DNA from: Callipepla californica brunnescens
Taxonomy: Eukaryota > Chordata > Aves > Galliformes > Odontophoridae
Length of the DNA stretch: 64,000 nt
Direction: 5' to 3'
Assembly (NCBI GenBank): GCA_023055505.1
Contig: JALIRH010000149.1
Coordinates: 298,501-362,500, forward strand
The notes under the pieces were generated by a model that was not told the origin of the DNA, made no database searches, and was given only the letters and a program-made list of their open reading frames with translations. The position numbers and the translations under genes are program-made. This document shows, piece by piece, positions 25,014 to 38,962 of the stretch (position 1 is its first letter; every line of letters begins with the position of its first letter).

Positions 25014-25034
25014 CAGTTAACAGTTAACAGTTAA
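25014..25034 (+). repeat. three tandem CAGTTAA heptamers
   Basis: CAGTTAA is repeated three times without interruption. CAGTTA/TAACTG is a MYB-type core and GTTAAC at each junction resembles an HNF1 half-site. This may only be a chance micro-repeat. Confidence 0.85.
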
Positions 25035-27874
25035 AGGTGATGAAAATCCTTACTGCATTGTAACTATTGGTTTACATGAAGCTGTCAAAGAAGTACTTAG
25101 ATATCCAAAATTTCAGTATTAATTAACATAACATTAATAATTTTGTACTTCTTTTGTAACTCAAAAAATACCTCTTAGATTTACATATTTACAAAAAAAA
25201 AAAAAAAAGTAATCCTCCAATATGCATTCAAAGCAATCATGTATAATTCTGTAAATTCACATGAAATTGATTAATACATACATTTTAAGAATTAAAGACA
25301 CATCATTCTCCAGTGAAGCTAGGAAGATGCGTCTAACAAGTAACTGCAAAGCATGAGGAAAATGTGTTTGAAGATTAAGACTCTATTGTTTTCAAATGGT
25401 AGTTTGTTTTAATCATTCTAAGCAACCAGTTCTTAGATTGATTAACATGATTCTGATTTATAGTGATGCTAACACTGCAGTTTTTTGCATTGTTGAGATG
25501 GAACTGTTCAGGTATTGATCTATTTTTTTTCTAACTAAAGCAGTGTAGACTAAATGATTCAGTAAACTTTTGTACAGGAGCTTCTGTTGGAAGAAGAGAC
25601 TTTGTAGGTTGAATTTGAAGTAAAGATTTATATTTGTTTTCTGTATTGATGCTGAACAATCCCAGATGACTGCTGGTATTGTATTAAAATGCTAACATTC
25701 TCATATCAGTCATGCTATCAGCAATTCTTTTCTTTTTTCTTTTTTTCTCAAACTACATAAATAGGCTGTATTCAAATTAGGGCAGTATCCTGATTGCATC
25801 ACGTGTGTTGTGTTGAACAACAAATCTGTCCACAGCATTTCTGTAAAATAGTGTCTATCTGAAATAAAGGCGTTTTTTTATGAATTTTACTTTATTTTAT
25901 TTTCCAATTCCACTTCTTTTGTCTTATATTACCTGGATTATAGGTCTTGGAAAGACCCATGGCAGAACTGCAGATGTATCACCAATATCTATGAACATAC
26001 ACTCAGAATCACTTTGACTTGGAGCAAGACAATTGTCCACTAACGACAATTAGGCACTTAGTGATGCTGAATAACAATCATCTTAAAAGCCATTTTCATC
26101 CTTGCTGAAAGTGTTCTGCTTCTTCTTGTCAATACAGAAGGATACACACACAAAAGGAAATCTTGGGAGTTTTGTGCACCTGATAACATCTCTGTTTTTC
26201 AATGAAGTATGTCTCATGGGTTAACTGTAATTAATCTTTGTGTATGATGCAATGTGTAAACAGCATCATTGCCTTTCCATGGAAATGTTCAGTATGTTAA
26301 TACAACCAATTTTTAGGCTCGCACCTTTTCCCAATCTGTTTATTAATCTGTTGCTCAGGATTGTTTGGAAACCGCAGTGTTTCTGGTAGCAAAACAACAC
26401 ATCATCATTACAAAACTTGACAAGGTGCCAAATGAGAACGATTGCAAAATATTTTAGATTGGCATTCTACCCAATTTGATTACTACTGTATTAGTTAGGC
26501 TTCTTTCCCATTTTGTGTCCTTGTTAGGTGCTGAGAACTCCTCCTAGTCTCTTCTAGAACAAGTGAAACTTTCTCCTGTAGCCAAGGACCTAGTGTCAAT
26601 CCTCAAACTCAAAACTCAGTGCCACCGTAAGTGCACATGCAGATGTACACTAATGCACCTCAAATTGCACTAAATTCCTACATTTAAGTAACAGCAATGA
26701 GCAGAGTCCAAAAATTTTTCAAATTATCTCAGAGTCCTGTATTTATTCTAAGAGCATTAGTAGTTGCAAAAATATGTCAGTTCAAAAAAGAAAGACTAGT
26801 AAGGTTAATAAGTAAAAAAAAGCAACAAAGAAAAGCACTTAAGTCTCATTTAGAGGAAGGCAACAGAGTTTTAAAGAACAGGTTAGTGAATGAGCACTGT
26901 ACACTGTAATTCTGATACTTCTTTTAGCATCTGAAAATAACTGTGCCAGCACATTCAACAAAAGTATTGGGTTGCATAAGTAAAAGTAAACTAATTTATT
27001 ATTTTGTAATATATTTTGAAGTACTATCAGACAACCTGCTATTTACAGATTTTAGGATTTTTGAGCAAAGTTACGGCATATTCTTTTCACTGAAAGGACC
27101 AGCCACTTGTGTGCACCAGAATATGGTGTTTGCACGTGTGATGCTGGAAAAGCACTTTCTCAGCTCATGAAATCCTCCTTTAAGAAGGCTTCCAGGCTTT
27201 ACTAATCATTTTTGCTGTCTTGCACAGGATATTTCTTAAAGAAGAAATGTCTAAAATTGTTTTGGTACTCTCTAGAGTCAGAGTTTGGAAGGGAAACTGT
27301 TCAGCATTTTTTCACCTAAGTGACTTTACTATCTGCCTCAGAAGGGGTACTAAACTAAAGCAAATGAGAATAGAGAGCAATTCAGGATAGCTGGTAACAG
27401 CAAATTAGTCAGCTTTCTCTGGATTATCACTTGCTGAGTTCTTAGGCTGGAGATGTTGCTGTTGGAAATGCAGCCACAGAAGTGGGCGGTGTTTGCCTGG
27501 TGCTGCAGTCTGTTTTGCACCTGGCGTCAACCACTCACAGCATGTACCTATATTGCTACAGGATTTCTGCATTTAACAATTTTATTTTCATTTTCCCTTT
27601 ATCTGATGGAAGGATAAATTTTTTACATAACAGTTTTTTTTTACAAGATCAACAGGACATTGTTTTCACATAATTAGGTCTAATTACATTACTCCCTAGG
27701 CTAAGGCTGTGCTGGAACAGAAGCTAGCAGGTTTTATAGGTAGACATAAATTAAAAACTACTCTGCAAGCAAATCTATTTTAGGAAGGTTTAATAGACAT
27801 ATGCATACAATTGTATGTACATAAAATGTGTTTTTCAATGATAAATTATGAAAAATAAGAACAATTTTTCATAG

Positions 27875-27906
27875 GGTTTACTGGAGTATAACAGGTTTAC
27901 TGGAGT
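27875..27906 (+). repeat. 13-bp direct duplication, 19-bp period
   Basis: GGTTTACTGGAGT occurs at 27875-27887 and again at 27894-27906. It is a small local duplication, with no sign of a transposon end. Confidence 0.85.
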
Positions 27907-30900
27907 GAGTAGTAGTAATTTCTCACTGACTTCTATATCTTAAGTTAAATAATTTATTTTTATACATTTGCATATTCCATTTTAGAATGAAAATAAGTTT
28001 CTTTCTCTATGGAACTCCTAAAATAAACAGTTTGCTGAGGCTAAAACTTCGGCTTCAGAACCCAGTGTAAAACTGACCTTTGCTTGACTGCAGTATAGGT
28101 ATGATTAGAACCTAACTGGAGTTATTTATAAGTAACTTAGAAAGAAAAATAAGTATCCCTTTGAAACATAAAAATAATTGTTTAGACTCCTGATTTTTTT
28201 GTCACATCCACAAGAATACATTCAAGGCAGACCTTCATTTAGTGCTTCTCTAACATGTTGTATGCAACACTCATGGGCCAGAATAATTTCAGAAGTGTAG
28301 GTGAGTGTGCGTCAGAGAATCCATGAACTTGCTCTATTGTTGTTAGATTAAGCTAAATTGATTTAAATGAGATACTGAGAACAATAACCACTGTTTTCAT
28401 TTTAATCAGGTAAAAATCTTTCCTTAAAATTCTACACCAAAGAGTATGTCAGTAAGAAGCTGTTGAAAATTTATTGAAATTAAAGAGAAAAAAAAAAAAG
28501 AACATTGCTAATTGATTTTACTGATCTGAGGAGAATTAAGTTCTTTAGACAACTTAAGCATTCAGATCTGATACACTTCTATATTATAAAGTAGAACAAA
28601 ATTTTTGAATGTTTAAATCTCTGTTTTAAGTCCATTTTCAAAGTGCACATTCTAGACCCATTTATAAATCTGAATACCCCGCATAAAACTGTTTCACTTA
28701 GGTTATTTGTTCATAGCTTTTGGTAGATAATCTGCTTCTAAATGGTTGAAAAAATGTTTTATAGTTGTAAGGTGCAATCATAAAAATCAGTTTTCTTCCT
28801 GACACAATTTTTCTTTCTAACCACTCTTCTGTGGTTACTTAAAAGCTACTTCTACTATACATTTAAAAAGAATGGGGTCTATTGGATGTAATGTCAAAAA
28901 GGATATAGTCATATTAGAAGTACACAAAGGAAGAGATGATTACCATTGATTATTGTATAAGAAGTTTCTGAATAGAGAAAGCCTGAAAAACAGGAAACTC
29001 AAGGGGAGATTCTGACCAGGTTCTGGAAGTCCTTAAGTAGTATGAGAAAAGTGAACAGTGAGTGACTGTTGACAAGTCATGATACGTGAGCCTTGGGGCA
29101 TCACCTACTTTAGCAACACCGACTGACAAACTGACGAAAGGATCATGGAAGGATTTCTCATATAAATACATCATGTTGAGCTTTAGGAGGCCATTAGCTC
29201 CAAATGAGTTCTTTGGCATGGGGTTCTGGAGAGTGTTCTTGCATAAAAGTACCACCTGCTTGCTTATTTTACTGTGACTGCCCACTATTGGAGACCAGAT
29301 ACTGATACATGGGCTTTTGATCAGTTTCAGGATTGTTCTTAGTTTCTGGGAAGACTTCTTTCATTAATTAGATGGCACTGAATGTGCTAAATCCTATCTA
29401 TTCAGACAAAGTAAGAAAGTTGGAATGAAAGTGGGAAAAAGTTGAAAGTAGACTCGAAGTTCCGACTCTGCGGATCCACATGACAGTTTAAACCAAGCAG
29501 TGAAACAAGGAAAACAAAGATAGCCTGGATATAAGCTGTTTGGTAGGCCAGTCATATCTTTGGGAACAAGCCTGAACAGAAGGCTGCTGCACTTCTGCCA
29601 GCAGAGGAAGCTGGCCATTTAGAAACGTTTCCTCCTGCTCCTCTTCCCCAGCTTGCAAGCATAGCATTTAGAGTCAGAAGGGAGCAGGTCTTCTGAAATA
29701 TCCCAGTTGTGCATCACTGAAACAAACAGCATGCTCCGACCACTTAACTATAATAGTTTATGTGTTCAATATTGCAATACAAACCACTTCATCTGGTGCT
29801 TTGATCTCAATGCTAGAACAGTGTACTTGGCTTAGAAGGCAAGAATGAAAGACAGCGTTTGGAGAACAGAGAGTTTTGAAGTAACCACATGTATATTTCT
29901 GAAGTGAAGGACACATAAAATTTCAAACTTACCTATTTCTAAAAAAAAGGACATTCTTTACAAATATTTCCTTCTTCTTTAATACAGTTCTCCCATTCTT
30001 GGCCTTATTTGACTCTATAGAAAGATTTCTATGGCATATATGTCTCAATTGCCTCCATTTTTTTTCAAGCCTTGTTTTTAAACACATATATGAAGCAATA
30101 AATCTTCAAAACTGTATACTAAAATTCTGAGAAAATTGCTTAATCATCAAGTGACAAAAAGGAACAAAGTACTCAGAAACACTGAAATACTGTGCCAGAA
30201 AAGCCCCTATGCTAACAGAAGCAAGGAGTTTAACCTGAGTTAGAATTCACAGTTATGTGTAGGTGATAGGTGATCTCCAGAAGGCAATTTCAGCATCTAA
30301 ATAGTGCTTTAACGATCATTTAGGTGCCACTAACATTCATCAAATCTCTGTCTAAATCTGCAGGTACACTGAGTACCTAATTAAAAAGACTGAAGAGTCA
30401 GTCACAAGACTTCAGCATTATGAGGCTCCTACGAGCTGGCTCCAAGTGGTTGCATTACATTTCTGGTCTGAAATACCCTTCAGGGCAGACTGTCTTTCTC
30501 AGCAGTGATGAGAAAGAGCATTAGTTTCCCTCAAGTCAACCTTTGTGAATATTCCACATTATTTCCCGTGTGACATCAAAAGTGAGAGACTCCAGAGCAG
30601 AGAAGGTTCCTGATCTGAGTGTAAATCATAGTTTGTCCTAACTCCACGTGAAGTGAGCCGCAGACATCTCCTACATCATGTTTACTGGGGAAAGATAACT
30701 GCTGAACAGGCTGGCTGTCATCCATTGAAGAGGTCTTTGTTTTGAAACACTGCAGGGGCTTCCGTGGTGCAGAGCCAAAGGTCAGTTTAGGAGCAGCTTT
30801 GGATATTTGAATTTCTGTGGCACAAATGTCTCTTTTGAGGATGTCCAGGAGCAAGGTTCTAAATTCATGCCATCATCCTCTTCATCCTCTTGTGTTGCCT

Positions 30901-31233
30901 AGCCCTCCAGCATGACATGACCCAACAATATGTCTCTCTCTGAAACAAAACAATACAATGCTGGCGAATCTCTACACACTTTATATATTCTCAGACATAG
31001 ATATTCTTCTTTTGCCTGAGTTTTAATATATGTGAATACTTGTTTGATGAGCAGGTAACAAAAAGATTTCTGAACAATCCTGTTTGTGTCTTAACTACAA
31101 AGTTAAATGAATCATGGGGAGATTCATTCAGGTCTTCTCTTAAAAATATCGCCTTCCTAAACTCAACTGAAACATATTTTTTTCAAGATCTCCTGAAAAA
31201 GTGAAATGTGGAGACAGTTCTTATAAAATTATT

Positions 31234-31321
31234 ATATATATATATATATAATAAAAATATGGTTGTTTAGTTGTTTTGTTGTTGCTGTTGTTGTTGGTTT
31301 TTTTTGTTTGTTTGTTTTTTC
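31234..31321. repeat. (TA)n followed by TTG/GTTT-rich low-complexity tract
   Basis: A TA run at 31234-31252 is followed after a short A-rich spacer by GTTG/TTGTT repeats (31262-31296) and GTTT repeats (31297-31318). The tract accounts for the hydrophobic start of a 106-codon + strand frame (31263-31583), which I do not call as a gene. Confidence 0.9.
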
Positions 31322-31439
31322 CCAGAAAAGATTGTTTCCTGAAATCCTCAAACTCCTCCTTGAAATCAGAAATGTAAAAATTAGCAGACAACTCTTTCCT
31401 TCCTCAGCAGTTCCCTGGTACCAGAGCTACCTCCACCAC

Positions 31440-31598
31440 CTTCCTTCAAGCTCTCCTCCTTCTATGGAGATATTCAAGACCCATCTGGACACCTATCTGT
31501 ACGACCTATCACAGGATATCTGCTCTAACAGGAAGATTGGACTTGATCTCCTGAGGTCCTTTCCAACCTCTGCAATTCTTTGATTCTGTTATTCTGTG
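31440..31598 (+). mobile_element. short CR1 LINE 3' end, + orientation
   Basis: Contains TATGGAGATATTCAAGACCC, GGACACCTATCTGT, GGACTTGATCTCCTGAGGTC and CTTTCCAACC, then degenerate terminal octamers (ATTCTTTG ATTCTGTT ATTCTGTG) ending near 31598. Only about 160 bp of the 3' end is present. Confidence 0.93.
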
Positions 31599-34500
31599 AG
31601 AGCATATCTAGAAATGGTAATAAACATGCTGTCAGCAGGTTTTTGTCCATAAAGGTTGTTTTAACAGAATTGATAAAACAAGTTATGCTGCCTCCAATAC
31701 GAAATGCTTTGATCTAGAGAAACAAATGTTTCATTAAAACACATTAAAAAATGTTCTTAGTAAACTACTTTGATTTTTAATTTTGCATGTTAGTTTTGGA
31801 ATGCTTTCTAACTAATACACATATAATCATGTAAAAAGTAATAAGAAAACTGAAAACAAAGAGCCTGGAAAAAGTACTCAGTACCTTTTGAAGTTCCATA
31901 TGGGTCCAGCAATTTCCTTTAATGCACTTAGTGCATATTTATAACTGTATCTATAAAGAGATATCTATAATGGCAGTCAGCTTCTTTTACCATTGATTTT
32001 CCACCTCTCTCAGCTCTTCCTTAAAACATTACAACTTTAACTGAATCTAATGTTTGTCGGGTTCATTTTGAAGAAGTTTATTCTCTGTTCATAGTGAATT
32101 TTCTGTATACAAGACTTCCTGAAGATGCATTTGCTTAATTTCTCTAAATCTGAACAGCTTGCTCTGTTCTTAACCCCATCATCCTACAGTTCAGTTAAAT
32201 TTAATTTATATACTTACTAACTTATGCTCCAGAGAAAAATCCTGTCATGTATTTCTTTTCATGTGGAGGAATTATAGGATTTTTATATGCATAAATTTAA
32301 GAATCATTTTTCTAATGGACTTTAACTGGGAAATGCAGAATCATCTCTTTTTTCCTTTCAAGGTAGGAAATAAACTTATCTTTTAATAGCAGTGAGCCAA
32401 AAAGTTGTCTAGTTCTCATTGTGCTCACACATAATGAATTTCTAAGGTTTTCAATAATAATCTTAATGAACAAGTCAGGGAATTAGCTGGCTGCATAAGT
32501 GACTGAGATCAGGTCACTTAAAGTCTAAGAAAAACCAAAAATTAGTGAGGCACTGGGGAAGGCTATTTAGCATGTTTCAAAATGTGTTGAGATATTCAAG
32601 AAACCTTTTTAACTCTATCTTTTTCTACAAAAACAAGGTCTCCCACTGGTTGAAAAAGGACAAAGCATCCATGTATAATTTAATTTGTTTTGTATAATTT
32701 TACACATTTTTTTATTTGGAATACAAGACACAAGTTTGCAGGACTTCTCAGCAAGTCTCCATTTGAATTTCTGCATTTTAGTAGTGCACAGCAGAATAAA
32801 TACATGAGGAGTTTGTTTGACCTTTTGAGTAATGGAGATTGGGAGACTGGAAAAAAAATATATCCATGAATAGTGTGTGTTTATGTTCCTCTAGTTAAGC
32901 AGGTCAGTAGCACTGCGGAGTGGCAGTTGATAACACCTGTGATGACAGTAACATACAGTGTGGACGTATGTCTTTTTCTCACATGGTTGCTGAACCCATA
33001 GGTGACAATTTACTGCAGCCACCAGTGACTGGAACCTAAAAGCAGGCTCAGAGAGCAGAGGACTCATTAAAAAGCCCTTTTTATAATCTGACACCTTTAT
33101 TTTCCCATGAGAAAAACAAAATGCTAATCCTCAGACTACATTTAATTTACTATTATTCTGTGGGTTATTTTTCCTATATTTCATATTATGATCAGCAAAG
33201 ACAGAGGGTTAAGTTGTAACTTGTGTGTTACATACAGAGCTTTTTTCTCTTTAGATTATCTTTTAGATTCTCTAAAATCTTTTTATGTTCCAGTGGTCTG
33301 CAACAGAAATTCTGAATCTTGTACAGAAGTGTGTCATCATAGAAACATAAAATGGCAAAAGGCAAAACTGAGACTGCAGTGAGAGTTTGGCTGAGAAACA
33401 GAAGAAAAACAAAGCAAAAATAGGATCAAATTAGTACAGAACACAGTAAAATGTTGCTCTCACAGCAAAATATTGAACATTTTAAGGCATTTTATGTCTT
33501 TCACTTCACATATCACCAAGGTCTGACTAACACTCATTAACTGTATTGAAACTGATCCTTCAAGTTACAGCTAGTATTATAGAACTCTAACTTGTTTAAT
33601 ACACACATGTTCTAACTCTTGAAATGGAAAATCAGCAATTCATAATATTTTTTAATAAATCATTTCACCACTTGTTTTCTGAAAAAACACAGTGTATTGC
33701 TTGGCGTAAGTGGTAGGATGTTGTGCAACACACAACAGAGTTTATACTTTCAGTCCATTGCAATTTTCCAGCACAGTTCCATTGAATTCAATGCTGCTGC
33801 AAGGAATTGCATCAGCCAAGGATTGCTATTGAGCTGGACTGCAAAATGTGTATGTAACATACAGAGACCAAAAAAAAAAAAAAAAAAAAACCACCAAAAA
33901 ACCAACCCCATTTACAATAAAAAAGGAAGAATAAAGACTCGTCACTGCTTAAAAAAAGAAAATAATAATGATGATGCAACTTGCAACAAATAAATTTATA
34001 GTTACTTTCAATTTCAGTTTCAATGATTCAGTCCTTTCTGAACCATACAAGATTTTCATTTGGGGAATTTTTGTTCTATGTACCAGTGATACAGAAAACA
34101 ATGTGGTATAAGTGTCACGGAAGGGACAAAATGACATAACGAAGCACAGAAACAGAGCATTCATCAGAGCTACATGGGAGACCAGAAAGTACAACAGAAA
34201 CCTCCCACAAGTCTATTGTTTATATCAGCAGAAAGACTGACGCGGAGAAAAAAAATTAAAAAAATTACTAATATTTTCTTTCTGTTTTTTTTAAACAAGA
34301 AATTATGTTTGCTTTAATCAAATCCAAACATCCAAGGGACCTAAGTAAAATCCCTCTTTCTGGTCTCAGTAATCTAAAAACTAAATAACTGTCCAAAGAA
34401 ATAGCAAATCGTTTCCTCATCCTGGCTTCAGCATATGCCAGTTTTTACAAGTTTCAGAGGAAGGTGCAAGAATTCCTTTAAAGGACACAGGCAAAATAAT

Positions 34501-37500
34501 CTGCCTAAGAGAGTTTCTGCTTAGGAAAACATGTCATTTTTGAATGATGCCCTCGCTGAAAAATGATAGAACTGAAACCTCAGTCTATCCTTACACATTA
34601 TCTTTCAAAACATATAGCAGACCTTGAATGAAAAACAACAATACCAATACAGGGTATCAGTTGGGAAAAATATGTGAGTTTTTTATACTATACTTTCTTT
34701 TACATGTTGGTGAGTTTCTGTCTGCCAGAAGATTATCTGCTCTTTGCACAACATATGTAATTTGACAGTTGTAAATTCAATAACATTTTTCTTCTTGAGT
34801 GTTCATGGACAGGATACTGCACTTTCAAGAAATACTGTGAGACTAAAAATTAGAGGTCAGTGGGTCTGGTTGGCTAGAACTAAGCGGATATTGTATATTT
34901 AATTAAGTGTCTAATCCTGAGAGAATAATCATCTGTTGTTTCCACTGATGTGAAGATGTGGCTGCTCAAGACATATAAAGTCGCTCCCTAAAAGCTGATA
35001 TTAGCGGCTGTGACCCAAAGAACATTGTGTTTAGCCTCCTTGTTCTACAGGGGAGAAGTGAAATTTGGATGATTCTGGATATTTTCCTTGGAGGTTTTTC
35101 TCTTGCATTAATCATTTTGAAGACTTCTGATCTGTCCATGTTGTTCTTAAGATTTCATAGAGATAATGACATTCTGAGACTATGGTGCCCTCTACTTAAA
35201 AAATATCTTAAATGCCCTTATTTCTGTGCTCCAGAGGTAGCTATGGTGAAAGGGTGTTACTTAGCAGTCTTGATACAAGGCAAATTTATGTGGAAATCTG
35301 CAGAAAGACAAGTCAGTGGTCAGAAGGCAGAAATTCCCATCTTCACCTCGTCTAGCTGTGTGGTACATGTTCTCCTTCCTGCTGCCATGACTTTCTGTTA
35401 GTCCCAGATTGGGCTGGTGCTGAAAATCTGGCTTTCTTGATTGCCTCTAAAAGATAATAAAATACAGCATTCTGTTCCCACAGAGATCATTCTTGAGTTA
35501 TTTTTTGTATTCTTGCTTTCACATTGAAAAATGATTATACTTTCTTTTATTCCCTTCCAGAGTGGGGTTTGCAAAACCTTTCATTGTTCTTTCCCTGCAA
35601 TAAGCCTGACATACATGAGCTGCTTCTCCTGATGGGCATTCTCTTGATGCACATCTGTTTTTATGGTTACATATAAAAGGAGTGGAAGTAATGGGCATTG
35701 TCCAGCACAAAAATACTACTTTGATGCTTGGTTTGCATTTTGCCTCATCAGTGGTGTGGTATCATAAAACTGGGCTTAGATTTTCCGGTGAACTCTAGGC
35801 TTCCAGTTCTGGAAATAGAAAAATGTATCTCTGTAGAAGCATCCAAAGATATTCCATAAAGCCATGAGCACAGAACTCCTTTCTTCCACAACCACCACAA
35901 AACCTGGGAGTAAGACTCTTCAGATCACTCCAAAAACCACTTGCATCTTTGCCAGCTCTGTTTTCCTTTATAATTTAATTCTAGATTCAACAAACATAAA
36001 AGAAAAAAAAAAAAAAAGGCCACCAAATGTACTTAGGCTATGTAATCTACAATTAGAATATGCAACTGGTGTTTCATAGAAATATGGATGCAGTTATGTC
36101 TCTGGGATGAATTGAAAGAACAAGTTTTGAAAACTAGCACCTGCAATATACATTTTTTAGATTTTTAGAAACTTAGTATAATACATTACATGTACACAAA
36201 GTGTGTGTTCCTTAGCTATGGTCCTCTTTGAAACCTAGCTCCTAAACAATGCTGCCAAAAGAAATACCTTTTGTGCTTTCAGGCATCCAGCATCTTCTAA
36301 AAACAGGCAGATGAATGATGTTATCTGTAAGGGATGAATAAAAAATATCATAGATCTGAAATTCCAAGCAGGCTCAATCAGCCAAAAAAATGTATTAAAA
36401 TTCACCCTGTAGAAAAAAAAAAGCAAATAACATAGGGGTGAACCTGAGCATTTAGTCCTGTGCCAGAAACCAAAGACTGGTGACTGTTCCTGAAGCAACA
36501 TGATCTCTGATTTTGCAGTCAAATTTCCTATGATTTTTTTAAGCATGCTGCTACCCTGGGTTTACTCATTAACAATAAAAATACAAGCTTATGGTAATGA
36601 AATTTTGTGCTAAATGGATAGCTTTATTACTATTTAAGACAGGCAGCATTTAGAGCCTTACTATCAAACTCAGGAGATTGAATTTGTGAGGAGGCTTTAA
36701 CCATTGATACCAGAAGAGTAGGTTTTCATTCACAGGTTAAAACTGTAAGAAATTTATTGATATCTCAATCTGAATGCCCTCAAGATTAAAATTATAGAAA
36801 TGTATGCAAAAAGATTATGTTTGAGTTAGCACTTCATAATTTAAGTGCATTACTGTAATTCTTCAGTGAACTCTAGAGTTATACCAGTGTAGAACATAAG
36901 TAAAAATACATATTCCCTAATTTATGTAAATGAAGGAATTGGATACAGCATTAATCAGTAAAGCAATACACTGCTTTTAAACTTTCTCATGACAAAATAT
37001 GCAGGTAAAAATGTCCTGTTCTTCAAAGCAGTTGCTGGTTCAATCTGTTTTTACCTATATGTAGGTAAAACATAAATATCAATACTGGAATTAAAGATTT
37101 CAAAATGTTGTATCTATTCATGAGATGGTATACAAGTGCACAGGAAAAATAACAATTTAAAACTGGAACTAACAACTGGCCATCAAAAATGTTAGGGAGG
37201 ACAACAAGAATGTAAGAAGCATGCATAAAGAGGTCACCTATATGCTAGTTGAAAGTGAGAGTCATATCACACATTTGACATATCTGAAGATTATTGTTCC
37301 AAGAATGAATTAGTTATCTATTAGACTGCCTTCATGGGTTCTACTCCCAAGAAGAAATCATCTAAAACATGATAATGTTCTCTTTGGAGATGCTTAAAAC
37401 CTTTCCTTGTCTCCTATGGTTTCTCAGGTGACTGGCTCACACATAATGCCTTATTTCTCTCTCACACTTTCAGGATTGACTATTCTACACTACCTAGGAG

Positions 37501-37588
37501 GATCCCAAGGAAAAGATGAGAAGAAAAGATGTAAGAGGTTAAGTAATAGGAAAAGAGGAAACAAAAGTTCAATTTCTTAGAATTGTGG
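31599..37588. other. AT-rich gene-poor DNA, no gene recognised
   Basis: No recognisable exon or transposon. A 21-bp A tract lies at 33870-33890 and a 15-bp A tract near 36003-36017. A 124-codon + strand frame at 35027-35401 has no domain I recognise and is within chance for this length of AT-rich DNA. Confidence 0.55.
33870..33890. repeat. poly-A tract (21 A) with A/C-rich flank
   Basis: A pure run of 21 A followed by CCACCAAAAAACC. Nothing upstream looks like a processed mRNA copy, so I treat it as a simple repeat. Confidence 0.85.
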
Positions 37589-38200
37589 ACTCATAGAATA
37601 GCTTGGGTTGGAAGGAACCTTAAAGATAATCTAATTTCAGCACCCTTGTCACAGGAAAGGTTGCCACCCACCAAATCAGGCTACCCAGATCCACATCCAG
37701 TCTAGTCTTGAGCACCTCCAGAGATGGGGCATTCACAACACCTCTGGGTAGCCTGTGCCAGTGCCTCAACACCCTCTGTGTAAAGAGTTTCCCCCAAGCA
37801 TCTGACCTAAATCTCCCTTCTTTTAGTCTTAAATTATTCCCCTTGTCTTATTCCTATCAGACCATGTAAAAAGTCAGTCTCCATCTTGGAGATCTTCCTT
37901 CAAGTACTGGAAGGCCTCAATGAGGTTTCCTCAAAGCCTTCTCTTCTCCAGCCTGAACAAACCCAGCTCCTGCAGATTTTCTCTATAGGAGAGGTACTCT
38001 AGACCTCTAATCATCTTCATGTCCTCTTCTGAACTAGCTCCATTGTCTTTTTTGTACTGGGAGCCCCAGGCCTGTATGCAGTTATCCAGATGGGGCCTCA
38101 TGAGGGCAAAGAAGAGGGGAATAATCATCTCCCTGACCTACTGGCCACTCCTCTTTCGATGCTGTCCAGGACGCAGTTTGCCTTCTGAAGTTGGGACCTT
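37589..38200 (-). mobile_element. CR1 LINE, longest copy here, - orientation
   Basis: The 3' end is at 37589 (TCATAGAATAGCTTGGGTTG on the + strand) and the element extends rightwards for about 610 bp in standard CR1 order. It passes CCAGAGATGGGGCATTCACA, CCTGTGCCAGTGCCTCAACA and the GAGGTTTCCTCAAAGCCTTC region, reaching CCAGATGGGGCCTCATGAGG near 38090. It retains the 3' UTR and the C-terminal end of the ORF2 reading frame, so it is less 5'-truncated than the other copies. Confidence 0.95.
37931..38128 (-). pseudogene. C-terminal remnant of CR1 ORF2 (endonuclease-reverse transcriptase polyprotein)
   Basis: The minus-strand frame reads MRPHLDNCIQAWGSQYKKD, a broken middle, then KMIRGLEYLSYRENLQELGL and FRLEKRRL. 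This is the pattern at the end of avian and reptile CR1 ORF2 proteins (RPHLEYCVQ...; SYE.RL.ELGLFSLEKRRL, as remembered). The segment lies beyond the reverse transcriptase catalytic motifs, so only a non-catalytic tail survives. The linker between the two blocks is short for the family, so a small deletion with frame change is likely. It is embedded in the CR1 copy and not an independent gene. Confidence 0.8.
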
Positions 38201-38263
38201 GAATTTCAAAAGGAATGCTTTCATCACTATTTTTTTAAATGCCTTCTTAAACACAGTATTCTT

Positions 38264-38303
38264 GTTTGTTTGTTTGTTGTGTGTGTGTGTGTGTGTGTGT
38301 GTG
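38264..38303. repeat. (GTTT)n then (GT)n microsatellite
   Basis: GTTT repeats (38264-38277) run directly into about 13 GT dinucleotides (38278-38303). A run of this purity is likely to vary in length between individuals. Confidence 0.95.
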
Positions 38304-38569
38304 GTTTTTGTTGTTTGCTTTTCTGTCTACTTTGGAAAACAGCTATTTTAATACGGAGTGATTCTGGAAGCAGTCCTCACTGTTCCCATACACATATTAA
38401 GAATGTAGGAAAGCTAAATCAGTTTCTGTGCCACAGTCACATATGTTACAGCCTGAATATGTATTAGATCTCTTTATGATCTTATAAATACTTCTACATT
38501 GAACAATCATTTCATGTTTTCTTAACCCTTTGTACTTTATTATCAACTGAATTCTAGATTTTCAAAATT

Positions 38570-38962
<393 letters not shown>

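Larger units (their letters stand above)
22641..31233. other. AT-rich gene-poor DNA, no gene recognised
   Basis: The stretch carries homopolymers at 23438-23451 (T), 23569-23584 (A), 25193-25208 (A) and 28488-28499 (A). It also has a short AT run at 24030-24042, a triple CAGTTAA heptamer at 25014-25034 and a 19-bp-period duplication at 27875-27906. No exon or transposon is recognisable. Positions 26210-26500 are notably free of simple repeats. Confidence 0.55.

Noticed and set aside
33697..33890. Possible processed pseudogene ending in a 21-bp poly-A
   Set aside because: No recognisable gene upstream, no target duplication seen, and bird CR1 machinery seldom makes poly-A retrocopies. Treated as a simple repeat.
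34979..35020. AGTCGCTCCCTAAAAG, similar to the mariner end
   Set aside because: Similarity fades after about 12 bases, there is no TA pair and no partner inverted repeat.
35027..35401. 124-codon + strand frame
   Set aside because: No domain or compositional signature, no splice or promoter context, and within chance expectation for the window.
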